Below, piece after piece: positions 18,753 through 27,619 of a DNA stretch of 64,000 bases. Below the pieces are notes generated by a model, which worked only from the letters and a program-made list of their open reading frames with translations, was not told the origin of the DNA and made no database searches. This DNA comes from Longimonas halophila. Its GTDB lineage: Bacteria > Bacteroidota > Rhodothermia > Rhodothermales > Salinibacteraceae. A program made the position numbers and the translations under genes. The DNA lies in contig NZ_PDEP01000009.1 of NCBI RefSeq assembly GCF_002554705.1, forward strand, positions 1 to 64,000. The letters run 5' to 3'. Each line of letters begins with the position of its first letter. The first letter of the stretch is position 1.

Positions 18753-19646
18753 TTATTCGCACTCGTTTTCGAGGTAGTGCTGCGCGCGGGCTCGGTAATC
18801 ACCGTACGCGGCATCCTCAAAGGTAGAGCAGGCCGCTTCGGTATCACCGCTCTGGAACTGCGACTCCGCAATCACAAAGTGATAACGCGCTGCATCCGAC
18901 CGGCTTCCGCTATGTAGTTCGAGCCCCTGGCGGGCGTTTTCGATCGCGCCCTCATAGTCGCTGTCCTCGAAGAGGGCCACAGCTCGGTAGAAGTAGGAGC
19001 GGTCGCTTGGGTCCACGTACTCTTCGAGGGTATCGAGCGCTTCGAGCGCCGCCTCGATGTCGCTCGACGTGACGTTGTCTTTGCTGAGCGACGCAGAAGC
19101 ACGCGCTACGTACTCATCTCGGATGCGGTCGGTAGCCAGGCTTACCGTACGCTGATCTCCGTTTTCCTCGCCGATGCGAATGGATTCCTGCATGTGCTGC
19201 ATGGCCTCATCCTCGTTCTCAAGGCGCAGCTGTGCTACGCCCATGCCGTAGTAGAAGTAGGCATCTTCGGAGGCATACTCGGCACCAGTCTCAAAGTGCA
19301 TGAGCGCATCCTCGTAGTTTTCGTTTTCGAGCGCGTCATTGCCCCAGTTTTTCGCCATGCGCGTCAGGTTATCCTGAATTTGGCGGCGAGCGTTTTCTTG
19401 CTCTTCTTGCGCGGCCAGTTCAATCGCTTCAGACAGGTTGTTGTAGGCCACCTCGTGGTTGCCCTGCTGACCCGCCTGCATGCCCTGGCGGTACGATTGC
19501 TCCAACTGCTGCATCGCGCTATTACCGCCTTCGCTCTGCGCAAGCGACGGAAGGGCCGTAAACGCGGCCACTATGAAAAGGGCAAGGCTTGCAACCGCCA
19601 GGCTGCGCAGCGCACTGCGGTATGAAAAAGAAACAGAAGTAGCCAT
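18753..19646 (-). CDS. Exported tetratricopeptide-repeat protein
   Basis: A 297-aa protein with a signal peptide (ALRSLAVASLALFIVAAFTA, ending near LAQS). The rest is acidic and helical with TPR units: GNHEVAYNNLSEAIEL, NENYEDALMHFETGAEY, YGMGVAQLRLENEDEAM, RAVALFEDSDYEGAIENAR and AESQFQSGDTEAACSTFEDA. It ends ...HYLENECE. It is likely a periplasmic scaffold for envelope proteins. It is transcribed in the same direction as the OmpA-like gene 137 bp upstream, so the two may be co-expressed. The ATG at 19646 is chosen as it opens the signal peptide; the longer frame upstream overlaps the OmpA gene. Confidence 0.88.
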   Translation of the reverse strand: MATSVSFSYRSALRSLAVASLALFIVAAFTALPSLAQSEGGNSAMQQLEQSYRQGMQAGQQGNHEVAYNNLSEAIELAAQEEQENARRQIQDNLTRMAKNWGNDALENENYEDALMHFETGAEYASEDAYFYYGMGVAQLRLENEDEAMQHMQESIRIGEENGDQRTVSLATDRIRDEYVARASASLSKDNVTSSDIEAALEALDTLEEYVDPSDRSYFYRAVALFEDSDYEGAIENARQGLELHSGSRSDAARYHFVIAESQFQSGDTEAACSTFEDAAYGDYRARAQHYLENECE

Positions 19647-19782
19647 GGATAGAAGAGTTCGTGGGAAAAATACGATCACGGGGTTTTCTGGCATCGACCG
19701 AACGTTCATAGGACGATGGATCTTTTGATGTTTCATGGAAAACGGTAAGGCAGCAAGGTATGCTTCCAACAGGTGCAAATTG

Positions 19783-20469
19783 TTACTGTTGATTGCGCTG
19801 CACCTGCTGGCGGTATTCCTCGCTGGCATAGATGGCAATTTCCACGCGTCGGTTCTGCTGGCGCCCCGACTCGGTTTCGTTGGAGGCGACGGGTTCATCC
19901 TCACCGCGGCCCAGCGCGGTAATGCGGCTGGGCTGTACGCCCTGGCGGCCCAAGTACTGATACGCCGCATCGGCCCGGCGCTCCGACAGGTCCTGGTTGT
20001 ACGATGCGCTGCCTTGCGCATCGGTATGGCCGACCACCATGAGTTCAGTCTTTTCGAAGTCGCGCACGCTGGCAGCCAGGTCGTTGAGGTTACGGCGCGC
20101 CGCAGGGCGTAGCTCCGACGAGTCGAAGTCGAACAGAATGCCCGAGTCAAACGTCACTTTGATGCCCTCGCCTACGCGCTCCACCTCAGCATCTTCCAGC
20201 TCTTCGTCGAGCTCTTCGGCCTGGCGGTCCATGCGCTGCCCAATGATGGCACCTGCAGCTCCCCCGATAACCGCGCCCAGAATGGCTCCTTCGGCGGTGC
20301 CTCCCGCCGCACGACCAATGGCTGCACCGGCAGCGCCGCCCGCACCGCTTCCAATTAGCGCCCCCTGCTCGGTATTACTGAGCGATTCGCAGCCCGTCCA
20401 AACGAGCGGGCCGGCCAGAAGCAGGAGCGCAACAAGTGCAATAGAAGAAACACGGGTAATGCGGCGCAT
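19783..20469 (-). CDS. OmpA-family protein with glycine-zipper segment
   Basis: A 228-aa protein. The N-terminal hydrophobic segment ends at VWTGCESL, a weak lipobox (Cys about residue 25), so it may be a lipoprotein. Residues ~35-75 are a Gly/Ala-rich glycine zipper (GSGAGGAAGAAIG, then GAVIGGAAGAIIG). The C-terminal OmpA domain carries FDFDSSELRPAA, VVGHTDAQGSASYN, LSERRADAAYQYL and the final GRQQNRRVEIAI, the peptidoglycan-binding signature. It should tether the outer membrane to the wall. The ATG at 20469 is preferred to a TTG at 20481. Confidence 0.92.
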   Translation of the reverse strand: MRRITRVSSIALVALLLLAGPLVWTGCESLSNTEQGALIGSGAGGAAGAAIGRAAGGTAEGAILGAVIGGAAGAIIGQRMDRQAEELDEELEDAEVERVGEGIKVTFDSGILFDFDSSELRPAARRNLNDLAASVRDFEKTELMVVGHTDAQGSASYNQDLSERRADAAYQYLGRQGVQPSRITALGRGEDEPVASNETESGRQQNRRVEIAIYASEEYRQQVQRNQQ

Positions 20470-20943
20470 AAGCAGAAGCAAAACAAATCAGCAAACGAAC
20501 GAACCGTGGGATGCAGAGCACAGGCACGCAAGGTGCTCATGATGAGCCGACCCAACGCTCCAATCTGTACGGAGAGCGCCGACCTGTGGTGTGGCGGCTG
20601 CACGGGCACTTGTTCACTACAACCCACGTGCCAAGCCGTTCATTCACAGGTTATGGACTGCAACTAAGCGATGCAGACCTCGTATCGTCCACTCCACATC
20701 GAATCCGACGTACACAATACTGTACAACACAGCAACACAGACTGCCCTGCGCAGGCAAGCATTCGCTCCAAAGCGTTCATAACGGGGGTTTGATCAGATT
20801 TTATCGGTAGTTCTGCCCTGCTTCGGGCTATTATGGCGGATGCGGACGGCTCCGCCTCGTTGTGGTGGTTCTGTCGTGTAGCGGACGCTGGTTTATCCGT
20901 GCGGATTCTTCTCGTTTTCTGTAGACTGTTCTCTGGTACTGCT
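20470..20943. other. Intergenic region between divergent OmpA and nucleotidyltransferase genes
   Basis: This 474-bp gap must contain the promoters of the two divergent genes. Short open frames here overlap one another and show no protein-like composition. A small inverted repeat GGCGG ... CCGCC occurs near 20835-20856. No RNA gene or longer repeat was recognised. Confidence 0.5.
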
Positions 20944-21951
20944 ATGAAGCTCATTATTCCGATGGCGGGGCGCGGTACGCGCGTGCGCCCTCACTCTCAC
21001 GTAACACCGAAGCCGCTGCTTTCGGTGCGCGGCACCTCTATCGTCGAGCGCATCGTCGACACGTTTTCTGAAGCCATCGAGGCCAACATCGACACGGGGG
21101 TGTTTGTGCTCGGGCCCGACTTCGGACAGGGCGTGCGCGACGACCTCACGGCCATCTGCGAGCGCAACGACATGGAGGCGCAGTTCGCGGTACAGGACGA
21201 GGCGCTGGGCACCGCCCACGCCGTAGGGTCTGCCGCCGATTACCTCACCGGAAGCGGCATCGTGGTGTTTGCTGACACGCTCTTCGGCATGAGCGATACC
21301 GTTTCGCTCGAAGGGGCCGACGTAACCATGTGGGTCCGCGAGGTCGACGACCCCAGCCGCTTTGGCGTGGCCGTGCGCGAGGGCGAGCAGGTCGTGCGCC
21401 TTGTCGAGAAGCCCGACGAGCCCATCTCCAACGAGGCGATCATCGGCATCTACCATGTGGATGACCTGGCGTGGCTGCATCGGGAAATCGAGTACCTGAT
21501 CGAGCACAACATCCGTGGCAAAGGCGGCGAGTACCAGCTCACCGACGCCTTCGACCGGATGCTGCAAGACGGCGCCGTGTTCAAAACCGCCTCGGTTGAT
21601 GCGTGGATGGACTGCGGCACGATTCCGTCGCTCCTCAACACCACGCGGCGCATGCTCGAACGCGAGCCCGACGACAACCGTCAGGGCACCGTCACCAACA
21701 GCATCATCCACGAGCCGGTGTACATTGGGCCGGATGCGGACGTCAAAAACGCCGTTGTGGGGCCGAACGTCTCCATCGAGCAGGGGGCAACCGTCGACGG
21801 CAGCGTGGTGCGCGACAGCATCGTGTTTGCCCAGGGCACAGTATCCAACGCCGTTCTCAAGGATACGCTCGTCGGCCAGCATGCTACGGTGGATCCGGGG
21901 GCTACGGTGCTCAACGTAGGCGACCACAGCTACGTAGGCCCGCGGTCATAG
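20944..21951 (+). CDS. Sugar-phosphate nucleotidyltransferase with left-handed beta-helix tail
   Basis: A 335-aa protein. The N-terminus MKLIIPMAGRGTRVRPHSH is the nucleotide-binding motif of the glucose-1-phosphate thymidylyl/uridylyltransferase family, followed by TPKPLLSV. VFADTLF supplies the metal-binding Asp region; VEKPDEP and WMDCGTIPSLL are the sugar-site and C-terminal landmarks. The last ~80 residues have hexapeptide-like turns (YIGPDADVKNAVVGPNVSIEQG), as in RmlA2/GlmU-like enzymes. It likely makes an activated sugar for cell-surface polysaccharide. The substrate (dTDP-, UDP- or GDP-sugar) cannot be fixed. Upstream in-frame codons to 20833 are not conserved-looking, so ATG 20944 is used. 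Confidence 0.9.
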   Translation: MKLIIPMAGRGTRVRPHSHVTPKPLLSVRGTSIVERIVDTFSEAIEANIDTGVFVLGPDFGQGVRDDLTAICERNDMEAQFAVQDEALGTAHAVGSAADYLTGSGIVVFADTLFGMSDTVSLEGADVTMWVREVDDPSRFGVAVREGEQVVRLVEKPDEPISNEAIIGIYHVDDLAWLHREIEYLIEHNIRGKGGEYQLTDAFDRMLQDGAVFKTASVDAWMDCGTIPSLLNTTRRMLEREPDDNRQGTVTNSIIHEPVYIGPDADVKNAVVGPNVSIEQGATVDGSVVRDSIVFAQGTVSNAVLKDTLVGQHATVDPGATVLNVGDHSYVGPRS

Positions 21952-22041
21952 CACCGCTCTGTACGTTTCGTGATGCTGGATCGCTGCACTACCGCTGTAT
22001 CACGCCTCAATCCTGGGGCAGTAACGTACCTCTCTTACATG

Positions 22042-22176
22042 CTGTCATCTTGAGCGAAGCGGCTCCGCCAAGGAGACGCAGAGTCGAAAGATCTCCCACA
22101 CGCCTGGCACAACCTCTCACCCGCCAGGTACCCGCTAACCGAGCGGGAGATGGTTCGACTGCGCTCACCATGACAG
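22042..22176. repeat. Imperfect inverted repeat (REP-like), 135 bp
   Basis: Outer arms CTGTCATCTTGAGCG (22042-22056) and CGCTCACCATGACAG (22162-22176), with inner arms GAGTCGAAAGATCTCCC and GGGAGATGGTTCGACTG also complementary, so the whole unit can fold as one long hairpin. It resembles the widely scattered TGTCATCCTGAGCG-type repeats seen in many bacterial genomes. It sits in the 430-bp gap between the nucleotidyltransferase and mutS2; nothing else was recognised in that gap. Confidence 0.7.
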
Positions 22177-22381
22177 GCTTTGTTGGAGAATGGCTTCAGG
22201 ACAACCATCAAAATGAGGGTTGACACAGCACTACGCGCATCATGAACCTGTAAATTAGCGTTCGAACCGGGCGCGGCATGGAGCCTGCCGCGCCTCCTCT
22301 CGTTGAGCACACGCGGTTGATGCCAGGACGCCCTGCGCATCGACCGCTGCTCGTTTGTGCCATGCTGACACGCTGTATAGG

Positions 22382-24847
22382 ATGCATACGTATCCCGATT
22401 CCATCGAAGACAAACTCGGCTTCACCCTGGTGCGCCGCCGCCTGGGTCAGCTCGTAAAGGGGCCGCTGGGCGAAGAACGTCTTGAGGGGATGCGTCCCGC
22501 CCGCTCGCGCGACTGGCTCGACTCGGAGCTGCAGCGCGTGCATGAAGCGCAAGAGGCGCTGCGCTACGACCGCGGCATCCCGCTACAACATGTGCACGAC
22601 GTGCGCGGCACGCTGCGCAAAGCCCGCCCCGAAGACGCGTACGTCTCGGCAGAGGCGCTGCACGCGGTGCGTCAGATTCTGGTGACGGGCCAGCGCCTAT
22701 CGCGCTACTTTGCGGATCGCAGGCACGACTACCCGTCGCTGCAGCGCAGCACGCGTCGCATCGACCCGCTCACCGACCTGGAGGCGCACCTCGGTGCCAT
22801 CATCGACGACGACGGCTCGATCCGTGACGACGCCTCCGACGCGCTGCAACGCATTCGTCGCCAGATTCGGGAGCGGCAGAGCGCGCTGCGCACGACGCTG
22901 AACCGTGAGCTGCGCAAGGCGGTTGGCAAGGGCTATGCGACCGAAGATCAGCCCACGCTTCGCGCCGGGCGCATGGTCATTCCCATTCGGGCCGAGGCCA
23001 AGCGCAAGGTGGATGGCTTCATCCACGACACCTCGGCCACGGGGCAGACGGTGTACATCGAGCCGGCGGCGTGCCTCCAGCTGAACAACGAGGTGAGCGA
23101 GCTAAAGGCCGATGAGCGGAACGAGATTGAGCGCATTCTGCGCGCTGCCACATCGCGCGTGCGTAAGCACATCGCATCCATTGAAACCAATCTGGAGGTG
23201 CTCGGGCAGTTCGACCTGCTACAGGCAAAAGCCCGCATGGCCAACGAGATTGAGGCGCATGTGCCGAATCTGAACGACGAGGGCCACGTGAAGCTCGAAG
23301 ATGCCCGCAACGCTGCGCTGGTGCTGCATCGCCTGCACAGCGACTCGCCCGAATCGGATGAGCCGATTGTACCACTTTCGCTGGAACTGGGGCGCGACTT
23401 TACGACGCTTGTGATTACCGGTCCGAATGCGGGCGGCAAGACGGTGGCCATGAAAACCGTGGGCCTCTGCTCGCTCATGACGGCGTACGGGCTGCCCATC
23501 CCCGCGGCGCCGCACAGTACAGTACCGCTCTGGTCGAAGATCATCGTCGATATTGGCGACGAGCAGTCGATTGAAGACGACCTCTCCACCTTCAGTTCGC
23601 ACGTGGCCAACCTGCGCCACATGATGCGGCAGGCCACGCCCAACACGCTGGTGCTGATTGATGAGGCGGGTACGGGCACCGATCCGGAGGCCGGGGGCGC
23701 GCTGGCACAGGCGCTGCTGGAGCGCCTCACCAAGACCGGTGTGCGCACCATGGCCACCACGCACCACGGTGCCCTGAAGGCATATGCCTACGAAGCCGAT
23801 GGCGTGGAGAACGGGTCGATGGTGTTCGACCAGGAGACGCTGGCCCCCACGTATCAGTATCAGCAGGGCGTTCCGGGGTCGTCGTATGCATTCGAGATTG
23901 CCGAGCGCATGGGGCTGGATACGGGGCTGCTCGACCGCGCCCGCACCCTGGCGGGCGAGCAGATGTCGGCGCTGGAGGACCTGGTGAAGACATTCGAGAC
24001 GCGCACGCAGAAGCTGGAAAAGCAGGTGCGCGAGGCTGAAGAAGCCAAGCGGCGGGCGCAGTCGGAGCGCGAGCGGATGCAGCAGAAGCGCACCTCTATC
24101 GAGAAAGAGCGCGAGGAGTACCGGCAGCAGGCACTGGAGGAGGCCGAGCGCATCGTAAACGAGGCGAATGCGCGCGTAGAGCGCACCATTCGCGAGATCA
24201 AAGAGGCCGAGGCCGAGCGCCAGGCCACCAAAGAGGCGCGCGAGCGGCTGGAGGCGTACAAGAAGGAGGTGCACGCACGCAACGAAGACGAGCAGGAAGC
24301 CTCTGCCAACGAAGCCGCTGGGCAGCCTTCCAAGCCGAGCCCGCAATCTGGTGATGACGGGGCTCCGGCTGCCTCTAATGGCACACCGCAGCAGGAGCCG
24401 ATTCAGGAGGGCGACCAGGTGGTGGTCGACGACGGCTCGACCAAGGTCGAGGTGCTCGAACTGGAGGGTACCGAGGCGCTTGTCGGCTCGGGGCCTATGC
24501 ACATGCGTGTACCGCTACATCGGCTTACGCGGGTGGGCGGGGCGCGCTCGGCATCCGACAAAACCAGCAGCTACAGCAGCGGACCCATGACCGCGTTGGA
24601 GGCCTCGCATCGCATTGATCTGCGTGGGGAGCGAGTTGAGGAGGCTTTGCTGGAAGTGCAGCACTTCGTTGACGACGCCGTGGCGGCAGGGCTCAACCAG
24701 GTCGAGGTTCTACATGGCAAGGGTACTGGCGCGTTGCGCGAGGCCATTCACGACCAACTGCGTGAGCGCTCGGATGTGGCACACTTTGACATTGCACCCA
24801 TTGAGGAAGGCGGAGCGGGCGTGACGCATGTTACGTTGGCCTCGTAA
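22382..24847 (+). CDS. mutS2: MutS2 endonuclease / ribosome-rescue ATPase
   Basis: An 821-aa protein with MutS-type core and clamp but no mismatch-recognition domain. Walker A is GPNAGGKTVAMKT; the following LIDEAGTGTDPEAGGALA is Walker B/signature, and TTHHGALKAYA the switch. A long coiled coil follows (residues ~530-650), then a ~50-residue acidic Ser/Pro-rich linker and a KOW-like segment. The C-terminal Smr domain has IDLRGERVEEALLEV and LHGKGTGALRE. MutS2 suppresses recombination and, in Firmicutes, splits collided ribosomes. The acidic linker is longer than usual, in line with other proteins here. ATG 22382 is chosen over an upstream TTG (22355). Confidence 0.95.
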   Translation: MHTYPDSIEDKLGFTLVRRRLGQLVKGPLGEERLEGMRPARSRDWLDSELQRVHEAQEALRYDRGIPLQHVHDVRGTLRKARPEDAYVSAEALHAVRQILVTGQRLSRYFADRRHDYPSLQRSTRRIDPLTDLEAHLGAIIDDDGSIRDDASDALQRIRRQIRERQSALRTTLNRELRKAVGKGYATEDQPTLRAGRMVIPIRAEAKRKVDGFIHDTSATGQTVYIEPAACLQLNNEVSELKADERNEIERILRAATSRVRKHIASIETNLEVLGQFDLLQAKARMANEIEAHVPNLNDEGHVKLEDARNAALVLHRLHSDSPESDEPIVPLSLELGRDFTTLVITGPNAGGKTVAMKTVGLCSLMTAYGLPIPAAPHSTVPLWSKIIVDIGDEQSIEDDLSTFSSHVANLRHMMRQATPNTLVLIDEAGTGTDPEAGGALAQALLERLTKTGVRTMATTHHGALKAYAYEADGVENGSMVFDQETLAPTYQYQQGVPGSSYAFEIAERMGLDTGLLDRARTLAGEQMSALEDLVKTFETRTQKLEKQVREAEEAKRRAQSERERMQQKRTSIEKEREEYRQQALEEAERIVNEANARVERTIREIKEAEAERQATKEARERLEAYKKEVHARNEDEQEASANEAAGQPSKPSPQSGDDGAPAASNGTPQQEPIQEGDQVVVDDGSTKVEVLELEGTEALVGSGPMHMRVPLHRLTRVGGARSASDKTSSYSSGPMTALEASHRIDLRGERVEEALLEVQHFVDDAVAAGLNQVEVLHGKGTGALREAIHDQLRERSDVAHFDIAPIEEGGAGVTHVTLAS

Positions 24848-24972
24848 CTGTTGCCCAACCCCTTCTGTCTGCCGAGCTTTGCCGAAGGCGTGATCCTCTG
24901 GACATTTCCCCCTTGGAGAAGAGGGTAGAAATCCACCCGAGTCCGCAGGACGACGGATGGAGCGAGGCGGAA

Positions 24973-25222
24973 TGAGAACCTGTTTTGATTTTTTACTTTG
25001 GGCACCCCAGGAGTACTTCTTCCCTACGGTCAGGGCGCTGCGAGCGGCTTCAATGGGCTGGGGCCGAAGGTCATACCCTGGTGCAAATTGCCCCCGATCT
25101 CGGCCCGTAGCCCCGGGGGCCTTTAGGTCATGCCTCTGGTGCTACGAACCTCCATCGTGGTTCAATTTTCGCCGCATTGCTGCTCGCTCTCGCCTGCAAA
25201 CCAAACCCCAAACAGGTTCTAA
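24973..25222. mobile_element. MITE-like element, copy 2 (long form)
   Basis: Terminal inverted repeats GAACCTGTTT (24976-24985) and AAACAGGTTC (25210-25219), flanked by TGA and TAA, compatible with a TNA target. The 244-bp element shares its ends and blocks such as GAGCGGCT, GCCCGTAGCCCC, CTACGAACCTC and GCTCGCTCTCGCC with the copy at 5371-5532. No transposase is encoded. It occupies the 673-bp gap between mutS2 and a response-regulator gene. The remaining sequence has a CCCCCTT(GGAGAA)GAGGG inverted repeat at about 24909-24927 and otherwise nothing recognisable. Confidence 0.75.
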
Positions 25223-25520
25223 AGGGAGAAGGACTTCGAACGAAGTAGAGGGGCGATGTCTTGTAGCGTTATCACGTAGCGTCTACCCACCACCAGCGGC
25301 TGGAATTGCAGGCGGATGGCAATATCGTTTCATAGCGATTACAAACGCAGGGCACCCGCGTTCTCCCAAGTTGTTAGAGCAAGATACACGTTTTGCATAG
25401 CGGGTCTGTTCTGGATGGTAGCCGAACTGCATGGTAGTCAATGGAGCACGACGGCTACCGACCCCTTTGCGCTTGCTCCCCTCTATATTCGTTGGTTTGT
25501 TTCTATCTGCTCTTGGTGTT

Positions 25521-26285
25521 ATGGAAAACGCGCAGTCGCCCCGCATCCTCGTCATTGAAGACAACGAAGAGCTGAGCACAAGCCTCACGCTCTATTTAGA
25601 ATCACAGGATTACGATGTAACCATGACCACCGACGGCGAATCGGGCCATGAAGAGGCCGCGTCGCTACCGGGGTACGACCTCATCATCTTGGACGCGAAA
25701 CTCCCTGACCGCGATGGCTTTGCGGTGCTTCGCCAGGCACGGGCCGAGGGCGTGCAAACGCCGGTGCTTATGCTTACAGGGCTTGGCGGCCACGAGCACA
25801 AAATGCAAGGCTTTCAGTCGGGTGCCGACGACTACCTCACAAAACCCTTTGCTACCGAAGAGCTGATGGCCCGCATTGAGGTGCTGCTGCGCCGCGAAGC
25901 GCAGGCGATCGAGGAAGGCGGCGTGTTTGAGGTGGGCGGCCTGACTGTTGACCTGGACGGGAATACGGTCACCCGCAATGGCAAGCCGGTCAAGCTGACT
26001 GACCTGGAGTACGCGCTGCTCGAATATCTTATCCGCCGTCGTGGGCGTACCGCCACACGTGAGCAGATCTTGCGGGATGTGTGGAATCTGCCCGCCGAAG
26101 TCGAAACCCGCACCATCGACCGCCACGTGAACGCCTTGCGCGATGTGATGGACGGCGATGAGGAGTCGCAGTGGGCGATCCGCAGCGTGTATGGCATTGG
26201 TTATAAGCTGGTGGGCGCCACGCATGTCGAGGAAGACCCGTCGGGGAACGCCTCCGACGAAGGCGCTGAAGCGGCTAACGTGTAG
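25521..26285 (+). CDS. OmpR/PhoB-family response regulator (orphan)
   Basis: A 254-aa two-domain regulator. The receiver domain has the acidic pocket (IEDNEE), phospho-acceptor Asp in LIILDAKLPDRDGF, the Thr of LMLTGLGG and Lys of LTKPF. The DNA-binding winged helix includes LTDLEYALLEYLIRRRGR and the recognition region ETRTIDRHVNALRDVM, ending SVYGIGYKLVG. A 25-residue acidic tail follows. No histidine kinase gene is adjacent. A second regulator of the same family is convergent, 309 bp away. Start ATG 25521 opens directly into the receiver domain. Confidence 0.93.
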   Translation: MENAQSPRILVIEDNEELSTSLTLYLESQDYDVTMTTDGESGHEEAASLPGYDLIILDAKLPDRDGFAVLRQARAEGVQTPVLMLTGLGGHEHKMQGFQSGADDYLTKPFATEELMARIEVLLRREAQAIEEGGVFEVGGLTVDLDGNTVTRNGKPVKLTDLEYALLEYLIRRRGRTATREQILRDVWNLPAEVETRTIDRHVNALRDVMDGDEESQWAIRSVYGIGYKLVGATHVEEDPSGNASDEGAEAANV

Positions 26286-26343
26286 CGTGGGCTAACGTCG
26301 CAAGGTAGTGGTTAGACGTGAAGTGACTACTCTCCTGGCAACA

Positions 26344-26385
26344 CCCTTTCCTGAGGCGAACGGTCCCCCGTTCGCCTTCCTCAGT
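26344..26385. repeat. CTGAGGCGAACGG hairpin repeat, copy 1
   Basis: CTGAGGCGAACGG (26351-26363) pairs with CCGTTCGCC...CCTCAG (26368-26384), with a 4-base bulge and a TCCC loop. It lies 58 bp after the plus-strand response regulator and may terminate it. The leading 24 bases (26344-26367) recur exactly at 58163-58186, so it belongs to a dispersed repeat. Confidence 0.7.
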
Positions 26386-26438
26386 CTCACCGTAGGCTAA
26401 GGCACGGCTCTGGCATGGAGGTTTCGGCGATACCCAGC

Positions 26439-26484
26439 AAAAAAGCTTCCCCCTCTCATCCTACACAGGACGCGAGGGGGAAGC
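26439..26484 (-). terminator. Rho-independent terminator of minus-strand regulator
   Basis: Stem arms GCTTCCCCCTC (26445-26455) and GAGGGGGAAGC (26474-26484), perfect over 11 bp. Read on the minus strand it is followed by TTTTTTGC, the classic U-run. It lies about 110 bp past the stop of the response regulator at 26595-27317. Confidence 0.85.
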
Positions 26485-26594
26485 GCATGCCTAACAGTAA
26501 AGGGGATCCGCAGCGAGGTGTGTTCAGCACGGTTGTTCAGTTGGATTCCAGGGCGCGGTGCCGCTCCAACGACCCGCCCGAAGCTGACGGCAGA

Positions 26595-27317
26595 CTATGC
26601 GCCGGTGTTGGAGTCATCGAACCGATAGCCAATGCCGTACACGGTTTCGATGTAGGTGGGCGATGACGGGTCGGGCTCAATCTTCTTGCGCACGGAGGCC
26701 ATGTGCCGGTCAATGGTGCGCGTAATGATATTCTCGTCGATGCCCCACACGTCGCGTAGCAACTGCTTGCGTGTAACCGTGCGCCCCTTGTGTTGAATGA
26801 GATAGCGCAGGATATCGAACTCCAGGGCGGTAAAGTTGATCTCCTCGTCGCCTCGGAAGGCTTCGTGCGTGGTGAAGTTGACCTCCACCTCACCAATCTC
26901 GTACACATCCATCGGAGCTTCTGAGGGCGGCATGGTGCGCTGCATCACCGCTTTGACGCGGGCGGCAAGCTCCTCCACATTAAACGGCTTGGTGACGTAG
27001 TCGTCGGCGCCCAGGCCAAAGCCCTTGAGCTTCGACTCCTGCTCCCCACGAGCCGTAATCATAATGACGGGGGCGCTGAAGCCGATCTGCTGTGACTCTT
27101 CAAGCACCTGAAAGCCGTCCTTCTTAGGAAGCATCACGTCGAGCAAGACGACATCGCAGTCCTCCATCGATTTCATCTGCTCAAGTGCTTCCTCGCCATC
27201 GGAGGCCGTTTCGACCTCAAACTCTTGCATATCAAAGTAGTCGCGGAGGCCCATCAGAATGTCGTCATCATCCTCCACGATGAGCATGTGGTACGTCCGT
27301 TCGGTCGTTTTGGCCAT
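26595..27317 (-). CDS. OmpR/PhoB-family response regulator (orphan)
   Basis: A 240-aa protein. Receiver landmarks: VEDDDDILMGL (acidic pocket), VVLLDVMLPKKDGF with the acceptor Asp, MITARGEQ and VTKPF. The winged-helix output domain has FTALEFDILRYLIQHKGR, the recognition helix around RTIDRHMASVRKKIE, and ends TVYGIGYRFDD. It is full length. No sensor kinase is beside it. Upstream, two TGCAATAT direct repeats (27421-27428, 27442-27449) with 21-bp periodicity could be regulator boxes, perhaps for autoregulation (inference). The start is a GTTATG context. Confidence 0.94.
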   Translation of the reverse strand: MAKTTERTYHMLIVEDDDDILMGLRDYFDMQEFEVETASDGEEALEQMKSMEDCDVVLLDVMLPKKDGFQVLEESQQIGFSAPVIMITARGEQESKLKGFGLGADDYVTKPFNVEELAARVKAVMQRTMPPSEAPMDVYEIGEVEVNFTTHEAFRGDEEINFTALEFDILRYLIQHKGRTVTRKQLLRDVWGIDENIITRTIDRHMASVRKKIEPDPSSPTYIETVYGIGYRFDDSNTGA

Positions 27318-27619
27318 AACAAAAAAGGATTAGCGAGACAGGCAGTTGCGAAGTCAAACCGACGCGGAGCGTCGGAGGCTGTTCAGAGCAGGCCGTGCCG
27401 AGGGCACGGACACGTACAAATGCAATATGTTAATGCAGCATTGCAATATATGAACACCTGTCCCGGATCCAAGCCTGTGCGGGCGTTCTCACCAATTCAT
27501 TACAGCGCGTTACGACCTTGTTGCGCCCTGCACAATTAAGGATGCGCATCATATGCTTTTGTACTGCGTGGTACACGCTCCACCGTTCATAACTCTCTTT
27601 CTTGCAACCGTTTCGACTT
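27318..27619. promoter_or_regulatory. Divergent promoter region with TGCAATAT direct repeats
   Basis: This 302-bp gap separates the minus-strand regulator and the plus-strand M42 peptidase. It contains TGCAATAT at 27421-27428 and again at 27442-27449, start-to-start distance 21 bp (two helical turns), in a locally AT-rich stretch. OmpR-family regulators typically bind direct repeats on one DNA face. No gene was recognised in the gap. Confidence 0.4.

Noticed and set aside
23219..24502. 427-aa open frame on the minus strand
   Set aside because: Antisense to mutS2; Arg/Leu-rich shadow.
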